A program made the translations under genes and the position numbers. Source: Kitasatospora aureofaciens (lineage in GTDB: Bacteria; Actinomycetota; Actinomycetes; Streptomycetales; Streptomycetaceae). From it: a stretch of DNA of 64,000 nt. Positions within the stretch are counted from its first letter, which is position 1. Every line of letters starts with the position of its first letter. The notes under the pieces were generated by a model. It had not been told where the DNA came from, ran no database searches, and worked only from the letters and a program-made list of their open reading frames with translations. Location: positions 112,637-176,636 of the forward strand of contig NZ_JAHTKP010000014.1 of NCBI RefSeq assembly GCF_019192735.1. Reading direction: 5' to 3'. Below, piece by piece: positions 1-10,873 of the stretch.

Positions 1-1419
1 ACCGTGCCCTGGTACGTCTCGGTGGACGCACCCGGCCAGCGCCCGCTGGCCGGCGGCGCCCGGCCCAGGCCGCCGGTCGGCACCCCGCAGAGCGCCGACG
101 ACGTCGTCCAGCAGATCAAGGGCTTCGCCTCCGCCGGGGTGATCCGCCCCGGCGGCTCGGTGGACTTCCGGGTCACCGTGAACCCGCCCCGCGACTTCAC
201 CGTGGACGTCTACCGGATCGGCCACTACGGCGGCGACGGCGCCCACCACATGACGTCCAGCCCGCTGATCGCCGGCCTCGCCCAGCCCGCCCCGCTGGTG
301 GTCGGGCGGACCGTCTCCTGCCACCACTGGTGGCACTCCTGGCGGCTGCAGATCCCCGGCCACTGGAAGCCCGGCGCCTACGTCGCCGTGCTGACCACCG
401 CGGACATGCTGCACCGCAGCCACATCCCGTTCACCGTCCGGGACTTCGAGGACCAGGCGCACGCCGCCGAGCTCCTCCTGGTGGTCCCCGACGTGACCTG
501 GCAGGCCTACAACCTGTTCCCCGAGGACGGCCGCAGCGGTGCCAGCCTCTACCACGCCTGGGACGACGCCGGCGGGCTGGTCGGCGAGCAGGAGGCCGCC
601 GTCACCGTCTCCTTCGACCGTCCGCACGCCACCGCCGGGCTGCCGCTGCACGTCGGCCACGCGTACGACTTCATCCGCTGGGCCGAGCGCTACGGCTACG
701 ACCTCGCCTACGCCACCGCCACCGACCTGCACGCCGGCCTGGTGGACCCGGCCCGGCACCGGGCGCTGGTCTTCCCCGGCCACGACGAGTACTGGTCCGA
801 TCCGATGCGCCGCGCCGTCGAGCGGGCCCGGGACGGCGGCACCTCGCTGGTCTTCCTCTCCGCCAACACCATGTACTGGAGGGTCGAGCTGACCGCCGCG
901 GCCTCGGGCGAGCCCAACCGGCTGCTCAACTGCCGCAAGCGGCAGAAGGTCCAGCCCGGCAGCCCGGCCGCCGGTGTGCCCGGCGCCGCCAGCGCCCTGT
1001 GGCGGGACGCCGGCGAGCCCGAGCAGCACCTGCTCGGGGTGCAGTACTCGGGCCGGGTCGCCGCCCCCGTCCCGCTGATCGCCCGGCACACCGCGCACTG
1101 GCTGTGGGACGGCACCGGGCTCCAGGAGGGCGACGAATTGCCCGGCCTGGTGGCCGGCGAGGCCGACCGCTACTACCCGAAGGTGGCGCTGCCCCAGCAC
1201 ACCGAGCGGGTCCTGCTCGCCCACTCCCCGTACCGGGACCTCGCGGGCCGCACCCGCTACCAGGAGACCTCGCTGTACCGGGCGCCCAGCGGCGCGTACG
1301 TCTTCGCGGCCGGCACCTTCGCCTGGTCACCCGCGCTGGGCCGCCCCGGCCTCACCGACGAGCGCATCCAGCGCGCCACCGCCAACCTGCTCGACCGGCT
1401 CTGCAAGAACCAGCCCTGA
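1..1419 (+). CDS. N,N-dimethylformamidase large-subunit-like protein (5' partial)
   Basis: The reading frame is open to the window edge, so the N-terminus is probably missing; a GTG at position 4 is not preceded by any visible ribosome site. The 471 visible residues resemble the C-terminal region of the N,N-dimethylformamidase beta-subunit family: HYGGDG near residue 73, a Trp/His-rich strand (SCHHWWHSW) and the GHDEYWS motif near residue 259, which is typical of this family. No substrate can be assigned. Many actinobacterial members are annotated only by domain and probably hydrolyse amide-type bonds or bind carbohydrate. It is followed by a 119-bp gap and purC. Family assignment is fairly secure, function is not. 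Confidence 0.7.
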   Translation, partial: TVPWYVSVDAPGQRPLAGGARPRPPVGTPQSADDVVQQIKGFASAGVIRPGGSVDFRVTVNPPRDFTVDVYRIGHYGGDGAHHMTSSPLIAGLAQPAPLVVGRTVSCHHWWHSWRLQIPGHWKPGAYVAVLTTADMLHRSHIPFTVRDFEDQAHAAELLLVVPDVTWQAYNLFPEDGRSGASLYHAWDDAGGLVGEQEAAVTVSFDRPHATAGLPLHVGHAYDFIRWAERYGYDLAYATATDLHAGLVDPARHRALVFPGHDEYWSDPMRRAVERARDGGTSLVFLSANTMYWRVELTAAASGEPNRLLNCRKRQKVQPGSPAAGVPGAASALWRDAGEPEQHLLGVQYSGRVAAPVPLIARHTAHWLWDGTGLQEGDELPGLVAGEADRYYPKVALPQHTERVLLAHSPYRDLAGRTRYQETSLYRAPSGAYVFAAGTFAWSPALGRPGLTDERIQRATANLLDRLCKNQP

Positions 1420-1538
1420 ATGCCGGCCGCCGACGGGGGCCGGAGGCCGCTCCGGGCGTTCGTGAAAGACTGCTGGGGCAGTGACCTCCCCTTTCGCGGT
1501 GCCCCACGCCCGCGAACGACCCCTGAGGACTGAACACC

Positions 1539-2438
1539 TTGAGCGGATTTGTCACCAAGCCCGAGCCGGTCCAGGTACCCGGCCTGGTCCACCTGCACAC
1601 CGGCAAGGTGCGCGACCTCTACCGCACCGCGTCGGGCGAACTGGTCATGGTGGCCAGCGACCGGATGTCCGCCCACGACTGGGTGCTGCCGAACGAGATC
1701 CCCGACAAGGGCCGCGTCCTCACCCAGCTCTCCCTGTGGTGGTTCGACCGGATCGCCGACATCGTGCCCAACCACGTGATCTCCACCGAGATCCCGGCCG
1801 GCGCCCCGGCCGACTGGAAGGGCCGCACCCTGATCTGCCGCAGCCTGGACATGATCCCGGTCGAGGCGGTCGCCCGCGGCTACCTGGCCGGCTCCGGCCT
1901 GACCGAGTACAACGAGAGCCGCACGGTCTGCGGCATCGCCCTGCCCGAGGGCCTGGAGAACAGCTCCGAGCTGCCCGCCCCGATCTACACCCCGGCGCTC
2001 AAGGCCGAGGTCGGCGAGCACGACGAGAACGTCCCCTACGAGGAGACCGCCCGCCGGATCGGCGCCGAGCTGGCGGCCCAGCTGCGCCGCACCACCCTGG
2101 ACGTCTACGCCCGGGCCCGGGACATCGCCCGCGACCGCGGCATCATCCTGGCCGACACCAAGTTCGAGTTCGGCCTGCTGGACGGCGAACTGGTGATCGG
2201 CGACGAGGTGCTCACCCCGGACTCCTCCCGCTACTGGCCGGCCGACGAGTGGCAGCCGGGCCGCTCGCAGCCGTCCTTCGACAAGCAGCTGATCCGCGAC
2301 TGGCTGGTCTCCCCGGCCTCCGGCTGGGACCGCTACAGCGAGGAGCCGCCACCGGCCCTGCCGGCCGAGGTGGTCGAGCAGACCCGGGCCAAGTACATCG
2401 AGGTGTACGAGCGGCTGACCGGCACCAGCTGGGTCTGA
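1539..2438 (+). CDS. purC: Phosphoribosylaminoimidazole-succinocarboxamide synthase (SAICAR synthetase)
   Basis: Catalyses the ATP-dependent joining of CAIR and aspartate to give SAICAR in cytoplasmic de novo purine synthesis. The 299-residue length is normal for the family. Visible signatures are HTGKVRDLY near residue 22, the ARGYLAGSG segment near residue 110 and the DTKFEFGLLDGELVIGDE block near residue 205. A TTG start is chosen because GAGGAC lies about 10 bases upstream and the protein then begins just before the conserved core. It is convergent with the response-regulator gene; the purSQL genes lie about 5 kb away on the same strand, so purC is probably expressed from its own promoter in the gap before it. 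Confidence 0.95.
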   Translation: MSGFVTKPEPVQVPGLVHLHTGKVRDLYRTASGELVMVASDRMSAHDWVLPNEIPDKGRVLTQLSLWWFDRIADIVPNHVISTEIPAGAPADWKGRTLICRSLDMIPVEAVARGYLAGSGLTEYNESRTVCGIALPEGLENSSELPAPIYTPALKAEVGEHDENVPYEETARRIGAELAAQLRRTTLDVYARARDIARDRGIILADTKFEFGLLDGELVIGDEVLTPDSSRYWPADEWQPGRSQPSFDKQLIRDWLVSPASGWDRYSEEPPPALPAEVVEQTRAKYIEVYERLTGTSWV

Positions 2439-2463
2439 CCTGGTGAGAGCCCGCTGGCCCGGC

Positions 2464-3084
2464 TCAGATCCAGCCGTGCTCGCGGGCGATCCGCACTGCC
2501 GCGTGCCGGTTCTCCGCGCCCAGCTTGGTGGCCGCCGAGGAGAGGTAGTTGCGGACGGTGCCCTGGGACAGCGCCGCCCGTACGGCGATCTCGGCGATCG
2601 GGGTGCCGTCGGCGGCCAGCTCCAGGACGTCCGTCTCGCGCGGCGTCAGCGGGGTCTCGCCCGCGCTGATCGCGTCCGCCGCGAGCTCCGGGTCGACGTA
2701 CCGGCCGCCGGCCCGGACGGTCCGGATGATTCCGGCCAGGTCGGCCGCCGAGACGGTCTTCGGCAGGAAGCCGCGCACCCCGACCTCCAGCGCCCGCTTC
2801 AGGTAGCCGGGGCGGCCGTGGCCGGTGACGATCATGCAGCGGCAGTCCGGCAGCAGCCGGCGCAGCTCGGCGGCCACCTCGATGCCGTCCTTGCCGGGCA
2901 TCTGCAGGTCCAGCACCGCGATGTCGGGGCGGTGCGCCTGCGCCATCGCCAGCGCCTCCGGGCCGGAGCCGGCCTGGGCGACCACGGTGAGGTCGTCCTC
3001 CAGGGAGAGCAGCGCGGCCAGGGCGCCCCGGATCAGGTGCTCGTCGTCGGCGAGCAGGACGCGCACGGGCGGGGTGTCGGTCAT
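2464..3084 (-). CDS. NarL/LuxR-type response regulator
   Basis: A 206-residue two-component response regulator. The receiver domain occupies about residues 6-120, with acidic residues (DDEH) near the start, the phospho-acceptor Asp in VLDLQMPG near residue 57, and the conserved Lys in FLPKTVS. The C-terminal LuxR helix-turn-helix starts at LTPRETDVLELAADG. It lies 41 bp downstream of the histidine kinase gene and so is its likely partner. Kinase, regulator and the ABC exporter upstream form one leftward gene set, which suggests stress- or drug-responsive control of the exporter (inference from context). Confidence 0.92.
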   Translation of the reverse strand: MTDTPPVRVLLADDEHLIRGALAALLSLEDDLTVVAQAGSGPEALAMAQAHRPDIAVLDLQMPGKDGIEVAAELRRLLPDCRCMIVTGHGRPGYLKRALEVGVRGFLPKTVSAADLAGIIRTVRAGGRYVDPELAADAISAGETPLTPRETDVLELAADGTPIAEIAVRAALSQGTVRNYLSSAATKLGAENRHAAVRIAREHGWI

Positions 3085-3125
3085 CGGCGGGCCTTCTTCG
3101 CTGTCGAAGGGTTCGGAGCGGGACG

Positions 3126-4355
3126 TCAGAGCGGAACGGCGGCGAGCATCCGGAAGATGCCCGGCGCGGCCTCCGGGACGGTCAGCTCGCCGTTGTGGGC
3201 GGCCAGCCGCTCGCGCAGCCCCCGCAGCCCGGTGCCGCTGCCCTGGGAGGGGAGCGGGACGGCGGGCACCCCGTCATTCTCCAGCTCCAGCACCGCCCGG
3301 CCGTCCTCCCGGCGCAGCCGGATCAGGCAGCGGCCGGCCTCGCTGTGCCGCAGCACGTTGGTGGTGGCCTCGCGGATCACCCAGCCGAGCACCGACTGCA
3401 CCGGCGGCGGCAGTTCGTCGGGGTTCTCGCCGAGGTCGATCTCGCAGGCCACGTCGGCGGCGCGGAGCACCGCGCGGGCGCCGATCGCCTCGGCGTGCAG
3501 GTCGGCGGTGCGGTAGCCGCGGATGACGTCCCGGACCTCGCGCTGCGACTCCTGGGCGATCTTCTGCACCTCGGCCATCTGGTCGGCGGCCTCCGGGCGT
3601 CCGCGGCGGGCGAGTTGGACGGCGAGCTCGCTCTTGAGCGCGATGGTGGTGAGGTTGCGGCCCATCACGTCGTGCAGGTCGCGGGAGAACCGCAGCCGCT
3701 CCTCGGCGACGGCGAGCCGGGACTGCGCCTCGCGGGCGGTGTCCAGCTCCCAGACGATGGCGGTCACCCAGGCGAAGCTGCGGCAGCTGCCGATCAGGAT
3801 CGCCAGGCCGAACAGCGTCCCGATCAGCAGACCGGTCGTGGTGGCCGCGCTGATGCCGGCCAGCACCATCGCGGGGGCGACCAGCGCCACCGTGCCGAGT
3901 CCGGCGAGGCAGGCCCTGCGCAGGGGCAGGCCCACACTCATCGGGCCGACGGCCGCGCCCAGCAGGGCGGCGGCGACCACCGCGGTGAACGGCGGTCCCT
4001 GGGGATTCGTCGACCCGCCGGACGAGGGGCCGAGCAGCAGGACGACCCAGGAACCGGCCACCGTGAGTGTGGTGTTGACGGCCAGCCAGCGCAGGTACTC
4101 GCTCGGCCGGTGCAGGTAGTGGTCGAGCGAGGTGCGGTACGCCCGGAGGGTGACCAGGACGGAGGCGAGCGACAGGACCAGGGTGGCCTGGACGACGCCG
4201 GCCGCGTGCGGGGGGTTCGCGGGCGAGGCGCTGACCAGCAGGTTCACCGGAAGCATGAACCACGCCATCAGGTAGAGGGACCAGCGGAAGTACAGCTCGG
4301 CGCGCTGCGGCTTGCCGAAGCCCTTCCACCGGCGGACCGGCCCCCGGACATCCAT
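3126..4355 (-). CDS. DesK/NarX-type sensor histidine kinase
   Basis: A 409-residue membrane kinase. About five hydrophobic helices fill residues 25-205, followed by a HisKA_3 dimerisation domain with the phospho-acceptor His in SRDLHDVMGRN near residue 227. The HATPase_c domain has an N-box (REATTNVLRHS) and a G-box (GSGTGLRGLRERL). There is no large extracytoplasmic sensor loop, so it probably senses within the membrane, as intramembrane-sensing DesK/LiaS-like kinases do. It sits between the exporter genes and its response regulator, about 100 bp after the permease stop. Confidence 0.92.
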   Translation of the reverse strand: MDVRGPVRRWKGFGKPQRAELYFRWSLYLMAWFMLPVNLLVSASPANPPHAAGVVQATLVLSLASVLVTLRAYRTSLDHYLHRPSEYLRWLAVNTTLTVAGSWVVLLLGPSSGGSTNPQGPPFTAVVAAALLGAAVGPMSVGLPLRRACLAGLGTVALVAPAMVLAGISAATTTGLLIGTLFGLAILIGSCRSFAWVTAIVWELDTAREAQSRLAVAEERLRFSRDLHDVMGRNLTTIALKSELAVQLARRGRPEAADQMAEVQKIAQESQREVRDVIRGYRTADLHAEAIGARAVLRAADVACEIDLGENPDELPPPVQSVLGWVIREATTNVLRHSEAGRCLIRLRREDGRAVLELENDGVPAVPLPSQGSGTGLRGLRERLAAHNGELTVPEAAPGIFRMLAAVPL

Positions 4356-4455
4356 CGCATTTCTCCCCGTTTGATCACGATCGTGCCGCTGCCTTCTTAT
4401 CAGAGGTGGAACGGGGACATGTCCTTCGGATTCCGTGGAGCAAGCCGCCGGAGCG

Positions 4456-5283
4456 TCAGCGGCGCGATTCCCAGCGGAAGTAGCGCACCGCGCCCCAGAC
4501 CGCGAGACCCAGCCAGACGGCGCCGGTGACCAGGTGCGGGGCGGCGGTGGACCAGGTGCCCGCGAAGCCGGTGGCGGGGGCCGAGCCGTCGGTCCCGGTC
4601 CAGCCGAGGCGGATCAGCTGGTAGCCCGGGGTGGTGGGCAGCAGGCGGCAGAAGTCGGCCACCCGGCCGGGCATGACCTCCAGCGGAATGAACAGGCCGG
4701 AGCCGAACTGGGAGATCAGCAGCAGCGGGAGGGTGGTGATGCCGGCGGTCTCGACGGTCTTGGTGAAGGCGCTGGTGAGGGCGGCCAGCGCGATCATGAT
4801 GCCGATGCTCAGGGCCAGCCCGGCGGCCAGCAGCAGCGGGTTCACCGGCGCGCCGAGCTTCAGGACGGCGGCGCCGCCGACGGCGACCACGGCGCTCATC
4901 AGCAGGGCGAGGCTCACCGACGGCACCGCGGTACCGGCCAGGATCTCGATGTCCCGGGCCTCACCGGTGCGCAGCCGCTTGAGCACCAGCTCGTTGCGGC
5001 GGCCGACGTACGCGGCAGTCAGGTTGTAGTAGACGACGAACGCCAGGATCCCGCCGATGGTGCCGTTGATCAGCAGCGCGTCGATGTCCAGGCCGGGGTG
5101 GGACCCGGCCTGCTGCTTGAGCATGCTGCGCCGTCCGCCGATCATCACCAGCGGCAGCAGCAGGGCGGTGAACAGGGCCGAGCGGTTACGCAGCAGCAGC
5201 GTGGCCTCTGCCCGGCCGAGGGAGACCAGGCGGCGGAAGGTGGTGCTCCGGGGGCCGGCGGCGGTGGGGACGGCGGTGGTCAT
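4456..5283 (-). CDS. ABC-2 type transporter permease
   Basis: A 275-residue integral membrane protein with about six predicted hydrophobic helices, matching the DrrB/ABC-2 permease plan: an N-terminal basic stretch, a first helix SALFTALLLPLVMIGG, and later helices including ILAFVVYYNLTAAYVG and ITTLPLLLISQFGSGLFIP. The FIPLEVMPG segment is typical of the family. The ATG start overlaps the stop of the upstream ATPase gene by four bases, indicating translational coupling. Together they should form a two-component exporter; the substrate is unknown but may be a lipid, peptide or antibiotic, as for DrrAB-like systems next to DesKR-type kinases. Confidence 0.9.
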   Translation of the reverse strand: MTTAVPTAAGPRSTTFRRLVSLGRAEATLLLRNRSALFTALLLPLVMIGGRRSMLKQQAGSHPGLDIDALLINGTIGGILAFVVYYNLTAAYVGRRNELVLKRLRTGEARDIEILAGTAVPSVSLALLMSAVVAVGGAAVLKLGAPVNPLLLAAGLALSIGIMIALAALTSAFTKTVETAGITTLPLLLISQFGSGLFIPLEVMPGRVADFCRLLPTTPGYQLIRLGWTGTDGSAPATGFAGTWSTAAPHLVTGAVWLGLAVWGAVRYFRWESRR

Positions 5284-6293
5284 CGGGCGGATCCGATCAG
5301 GCGGCGGCGGGCGGTGCGGGTGGTGGGGACGTCGGGGTTCTGCGGCGGGGGCTGGTGGGCGGCCTCGGAGGCGATGGCGAGGAAGGCCTCCTCCAGCGAG
5401 GCGCTGCGGGCGTCCAGCGCGCCGAGCGCGATGCCGTGGTGCTGGGCCCAGCCGAGCAGGTCGTAGAGGGTGCTCTGGAGGCCGGTGGTCTGCACGGTGA
5501 CCTTGCGGCCGTCGACGGTGAGTTCGGCTCCGGCCAGCAGCGGCAGTGAGGCTCCGGTGAACTCGGGCAGCTCGAAGGCGATCCGGGACGGCCGGCCGGC
5601 GATCACCTCGGCGACCGTGCCGGTGGTGACGACCTGTCCGCCGTGCATGATGGCCAGCCGGTCGGCCAGCTCCTCGGCCTCCTCCAGGTAGTGCGTGGTG
5701 AGCAGCACCGTGGTGCCCTGGGCGCGCAGTTCGCGGACCAGCCGCCAGACAGCGGCGCGGGCCTCCGGGTCGAGGCCGGTGCTGGGCTCGTCCAGGAAGA
5801 GCACCTCGGGGCGGCCGAGCAGTGCCATCGCGAGGTCTAGCCGGCGGCGCTCGCCGCCGGACAGCTGCTTGACCCGGACGCCGCGGAGGTGGGCCAGGCC
5901 GACCAGCTCCAGCGCCTCGTCGATCGGCCGGGCCCCGCTGGTCAGGCCGGACCAGGTGCGGCCGGTCTCGGCCACGGTGAGCTCGCCGGGGAAGCCGCCC
6001 TCCTGGAGCATGATGCCGATCCGCGGGCGGACGGCGGCGCGCTCCCGGTACGGGTCGCGGCCGAGCACCCGGACGGTGCCGCCGCTGGGCGCGGCCAGGC
6101 CCTCGATGAGCTCCATGGTGGAGGTCTTGCCGGCCCCGTTGGTGCCGAGCAGGGCGAACAGCTCGCCGCGGCCGACGGCCAGGTCGACGCCGCGGACGGC
6201 GTGGTAGCCGGTGGCGCCGGTGCCGTAGTGGCGGTGCAGGTCGGTGACCTCGATCACGTGCCCGGAGGGGGCCGGGGGCTGGCTCGTTTCCAT
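5280..6293 (-). CDS. ABC transporter ATP-binding protein (DrrA-like)
   Basis: A 337-residue nucleotide-binding subunit. The Walker A motif GTNGAGKTST lies at residues 50-59, the ABC signature LSGGERRRLDLAMALLG near 145, and Walker B with the catalytic Glu in VLFLDEPSTGLD. The C-terminal extension of about 100 residues after the core is typical of DrrA-type exporters, where it contacts the permease. It is the first gene of the leftward set ATPase-permease-kinase-regulator and overlaps the permease by ATGA. A non-coding stretch and the tRNA terminator separate it from the upstream tRNA genes, so its promoter probably lies in 6294-6431. Confidence 0.93.
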   Translation of the reverse strand: METSQPPAPSGHVIEVTDLHRHYGTGATGYHAVRGVDLAVGRGELFALLGTNGAGKTSTMELIEGLAAPSGGTVRVLGRDPYRERAAVRPRIGIMLQEGGFPGELTVAETGRTWSGLTSGARPIDEALELVGLAHLRGVRVKQLSGGERRRLDLAMALLGRPEVLFLDEPSTGLDPEARAAVWRLVRELRAQGTTVLLTTHYLEEAEELADRLAIMHGGQVVTTGTVAEVIAGRPSRIAFELPEFTGASLPLLAGAELTVDGRKVTVQTTGLQSTLYDLLGWAQHHGIALGALDARSASLEEAFLAIASEAAHQPPPQNPDVPTTRTARRRLIGSAR

Positions 6294-6431
6294 GGCTCCA
6301 GCCTTCCGCCGCCCCGGTCGCGCGGTCAGTGCGCGCCGTCATGGGAAGGGGATGCGGATCCACGGGTCGGCGGTGACAAATGTCATGGGTGGGGTTCGCA
6401 CCGGTTCCGTGGCTGTTCTGCGGGGAAATGC

Positions 6432-6463
6432 CGAAGGGCCCCCTCGATCGAGGGGGCCCTTCG
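6432..6463 (-). terminator. Perfect 32-bp palindromic terminator of the tRNA-Gly pair
   Basis: The 16-bp half CGAAGGGCCCCCTCGA is followed directly by its exact reverse complement. It lies 6 bp past the 3' end of the nearer tRNA gene in the direction of tRNA transcription. There is no strong U-tract, as is usual in streptomycetes. Confidence 0.8.
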
Positions 6464-6469
6464 TTTCGG

Positions 6470-6542
6470 AGCGGACGACGAGATTCGAACTCGCGACCCT
6501 CACCTTGGCAAGGTGATGCTCTACCAACTGAGCCACGTCCGC
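6470..6542 (-). tRNA. tRNA-Gly (anticodon GCC)
   Basis: The minus strand folds as a full 73-nt cloverleaf: acceptor GCGGACG pairs with CGTCCGC, D arm GCTC/GAGC, anticodon stem TCACC/GGTGA with loop TTGCCAA, T arm GCGAG-TTCGAAT-CTCGT, and discriminator U. CCA is not encoded. It is identical to the copy at 6582-6654. Confidence 0.97.
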
Positions 6543-6581
6543 AGGTCAAACTATTGAGTTGTGCTGTGCTCGCGCACTGCG

Positions 6582-6654
6582 AGCGGACGACGAGATTCGA
6601 ACTCGCGACCCTCACCTTGGCAAGGTGATGCTCTACCAACTGAGCCACGTCCGC
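6582..6654 (-). tRNA. tRNA-Gly (anticodon GCC), second identical copy
   Basis: Same 73-nt cloverleaf and anticodon GCC as the downstream copy, separated from it by 39 bp of unrelated sequence. Both copies are probably cotranscribed leftward from a promoter between here and lsr2 and end at the palindrome at 6432-6463. Confidence 0.97.
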
Positions 6655-6810
6655 ACGGTGCCTGGTGGGGCACCGGCCGCCTCTTGGGATCTCTCCGTTG
6701 CGGCGACGAGGAATACTCTACAGCATCGTTCGGGGTGGTCGCCCCACCCTTTTGGGCCGGGCAGGGCGACCGCGGAGCCTCCGGGCGCGGGCCGGGAGGC
6801 TCCGGCGGGG

Positions 6811-7128
6811 TCAGTTCGCCTCGGCGAACGCCTCGTACACGTGCTTGGGGATGCGGCCGCGGGCCGGCAGCTCCATTCCGCGCGACTGGGCCCAGGCGCG
6901 GACCGCGGCCGGGTCCGGGGTCAGGGCGGTGCGGCGGAAGGACTTTCCGGTGCGGCTCTGCCGGCGGCCGGCCGCGACGAACGGAGCGAGGGCCTCCCGC
7001 AGCTTTTCCGCGTTGTCCACGGACAGGTCGATCTCGTACGACTTCCCGTCGACGCCGAAGTGGACGGTTTCCGCGGCGGCGCCGCCGTCCAGGTCGTCGG
7101 AGAGCGTGACAACTACACGCTGAGCCAT
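6811..7128 (-). CDS. lsr2: Lsr2-family nucleoid-associated xenogeneic silencer
   Basis: A 105-residue Lsr2 homologue that binds and bridges AT-rich DNA to silence foreign genes. The N-terminal dimerisation domain (MAQRVVVTLSDDLDGG) and the C-terminal DNA-binding domain with the AT-hook-like RGR in PARGRIPKHVYEAF are both present, and the length fits the family. A longer upstream frame exists but the family starts at MAQR. It is divergent from purS across a 470-bp gap that contains a comparatively AT-rich patch (7280-7345), which could bind Lsr2 itself (inference). It may be either of the two Lsr2-type paralogues usual in Streptomyces. Confidence 0.93.
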   Translation of the reverse strand: MAQRVVVTLSDDLDGGAAAETVHFGVDGKSYEIDLSVDNAEKLREALAPFVAAGRRQSRTGKSFRRTALTPDPAAVRAWAQSRGMELPARGRIPKHVYEAFAEAN

Positions 7129-7598
7129 GGGTGTCAATCCTCTCGGGCAATTCGGCCGTCGGTACGCGGGATGCGCCCCCGGGGGCCTGATGTGCACCAC
7201 TCGCGCAAGCGCATACGGGCAGGCCCGGTGGCCCGCCGGATACGCAGCACTTGCCGCGACAGGTGGCCCTATTCTGCACCCGAAGCTGGTCGAAATCGAA
7301 GAGTCCGGCTTTCTTTTCCGGATATTCACGTCTCTTCGTCGGACTACCGGATACCGGGGCGCGGGACGGGCGGTTCTGTCCCGGAGTGCCGTATTCGGGT
7401 GTTCTTCGGGGGTTCTCCGGCGGGCCACCGAATCCGCTGAAATGGGGCGCGCAGGGTGGGGGGTCCGTGGGCCCGGATCCCTTGCGGCGTAAGGGTCTCG
7501 GGTCTACGCGCGTCGCCCTCCCCGGCCAGCAATCCCCGCCCGAAACCCCCGGTAGTCTGGAGTTCCCCCGCCTCACGAAGACACCACCGGGAGTGCCA
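7129..7598. other. Divergent intergenic region lsr2/purS
   Basis: About 470 bp with no supportable gene. It should hold the leftward lsr2 promoter and the rightward purSQL promoter; a TAGTCT hexamer near 7553 is a possible -10 for purS. The stretch 7280-7345 is clearly richer in A/T than its surroundings. Confidence 0.5.
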
Positions 7599-7853
7599 GT
7601 GGCACGCGTCGTAGTCGACGTCATGCTCAAGCCGGAGATCCTCGACCCCCAGGGACAGGCGGTGCAGCGCGCACTGCCCCGTCTCGGATTCACCGGGATC
7701 GCCGACGTTCGCCAGGGCAAGCGTTTCGAGCTGGAGCTGGAGGGCCCGGTCGACGACGCCGCGCTCGCCCGTATCCGCGAAGCCGCCGAGACCTTTCTCG
7801 CCAACACCGTGATCGAGGACTTCACCGTCCGGGTCGAGGAGGAGGCGAAGTGA
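7599..7853 (+). CDS. purS: Phosphoribosylformylglycinamidine synthase subunit PurS
   Basis: An 84-residue PurS, the small dimeric subunit that links PurQ and PurL in the FGAM synthase complex and assists ammonia transfer. The family pattern [19 protein letters not shown] near the N-terminus and [13 protein letters not shown] at the end are clear. GTG at 7599 is preferred over GTG at 7593 because the GGGAG ribosome site just upstream is then properly spaced. Its stop overlaps the purQ start. Confidence 0.95.
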   Translation: MARVVVDVMLKPEILDPQGQAVQRALPRLGFTGIADVRQGKRFELELEGPVDDAALARIREAAETFLANTVIEDFTVRVEEEAK

Positions 7854-8526
7854 CCACCCGCGTAGGCGTCGTCACTTTCCCCGGTTCCCTCGACGACCGC
7901 GACGCCCAGCGCGCGGTCCGCCTGGCCGGCGCGGAGCCGGTCGCCCTCTGGCACCGTGACAAGGATCTCCACCAGGTCGACGCCGTCGTCCTGCCGGGCG
8001 GATTCTCCTACGGCGACTATCTGCGCTGCGGGGCCATCTCCCGCTTCTCGCCGGTCATGGACACCATCATCGAGCAGGCGAAGCTCGGAATGCCGGTCCT
8101 CGGTATCTGCAACGGCTTCCAGGTGCTGTGCGAATCGCACCTGCTGCCCGGCGCGCTCACCCGCAACGACTCGCTGCACTTCGTCTGCCGCGACCAGAAG
8201 CTGCGGATCGAGAACGCCGGCACCGCGTGGACCCGGGATTACTCGGCGGGCCAGGAAATCGTCGTTCCGCTGAAGAACGGCGAGGGGCGCTTCGTCGCCG
8301 ACGCGCACGTGCTGGACGAACTGGAGGCGGAGGGCCGGGTGGTCGCCCGTTACCTCGACGTCAACCCGAACGGTTCGTACCGCGACATCGCCGGCATCAC
8401 CAACGCCGCCGGCAATGTCGTCGGCCTGATGCCGCACCCGGAGCACGCCGTGGAGCCGCTCACCGGTCCGACCACCGAGGGCCTGGGCTTCTTCACTTCC
8501 GTTCTGAAGCAGCTGGTGAACGCCTG

Positions 8527-8527
<1 letters not shown>
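7850..8527 (+). CDS. purQ: Phosphoribosylformylglycinamidine synthase subunit PurQ (glutaminase)
   Basis: A 225-residue class I glutamine amidotransferase subunit that supplies ammonia to PurL. It shows [13 protein letters not shown], the nucleophile elbow GICNGFQVL with the catalytic Cys near residue 87, and the C-terminal His/Glu pair in MPHPEHAVE. The GTG start overlaps the purS stop (GTGA) and its own stop overlaps purL (TGATG), so the three genes are translationally coupled in the order expected for the actinobacterial split enzyme. Confidence 0.97.
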
Positions 8528-10797
<2,270 letters not shown>

Positions 10798-10818
10798 CGC
10801 CCGCCTGACCTGCGTGAT

Positions 10819-10858
10819 CCGACGGGCGGACGGTTCGACTGAACCGTCCGCCCGTCGG
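10819..10858 (+). terminator. purSQL terminator hairpin
   Basis: An 18-bp perfect stem (arm core GACGGGCGGACGGTTC) with a GACT loop directly after purL. It ends just before the next gene, separating the transcripts. Confidence 0.8.
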
Positions 10859-10873
10859 CGTATGTTGGGGGCC

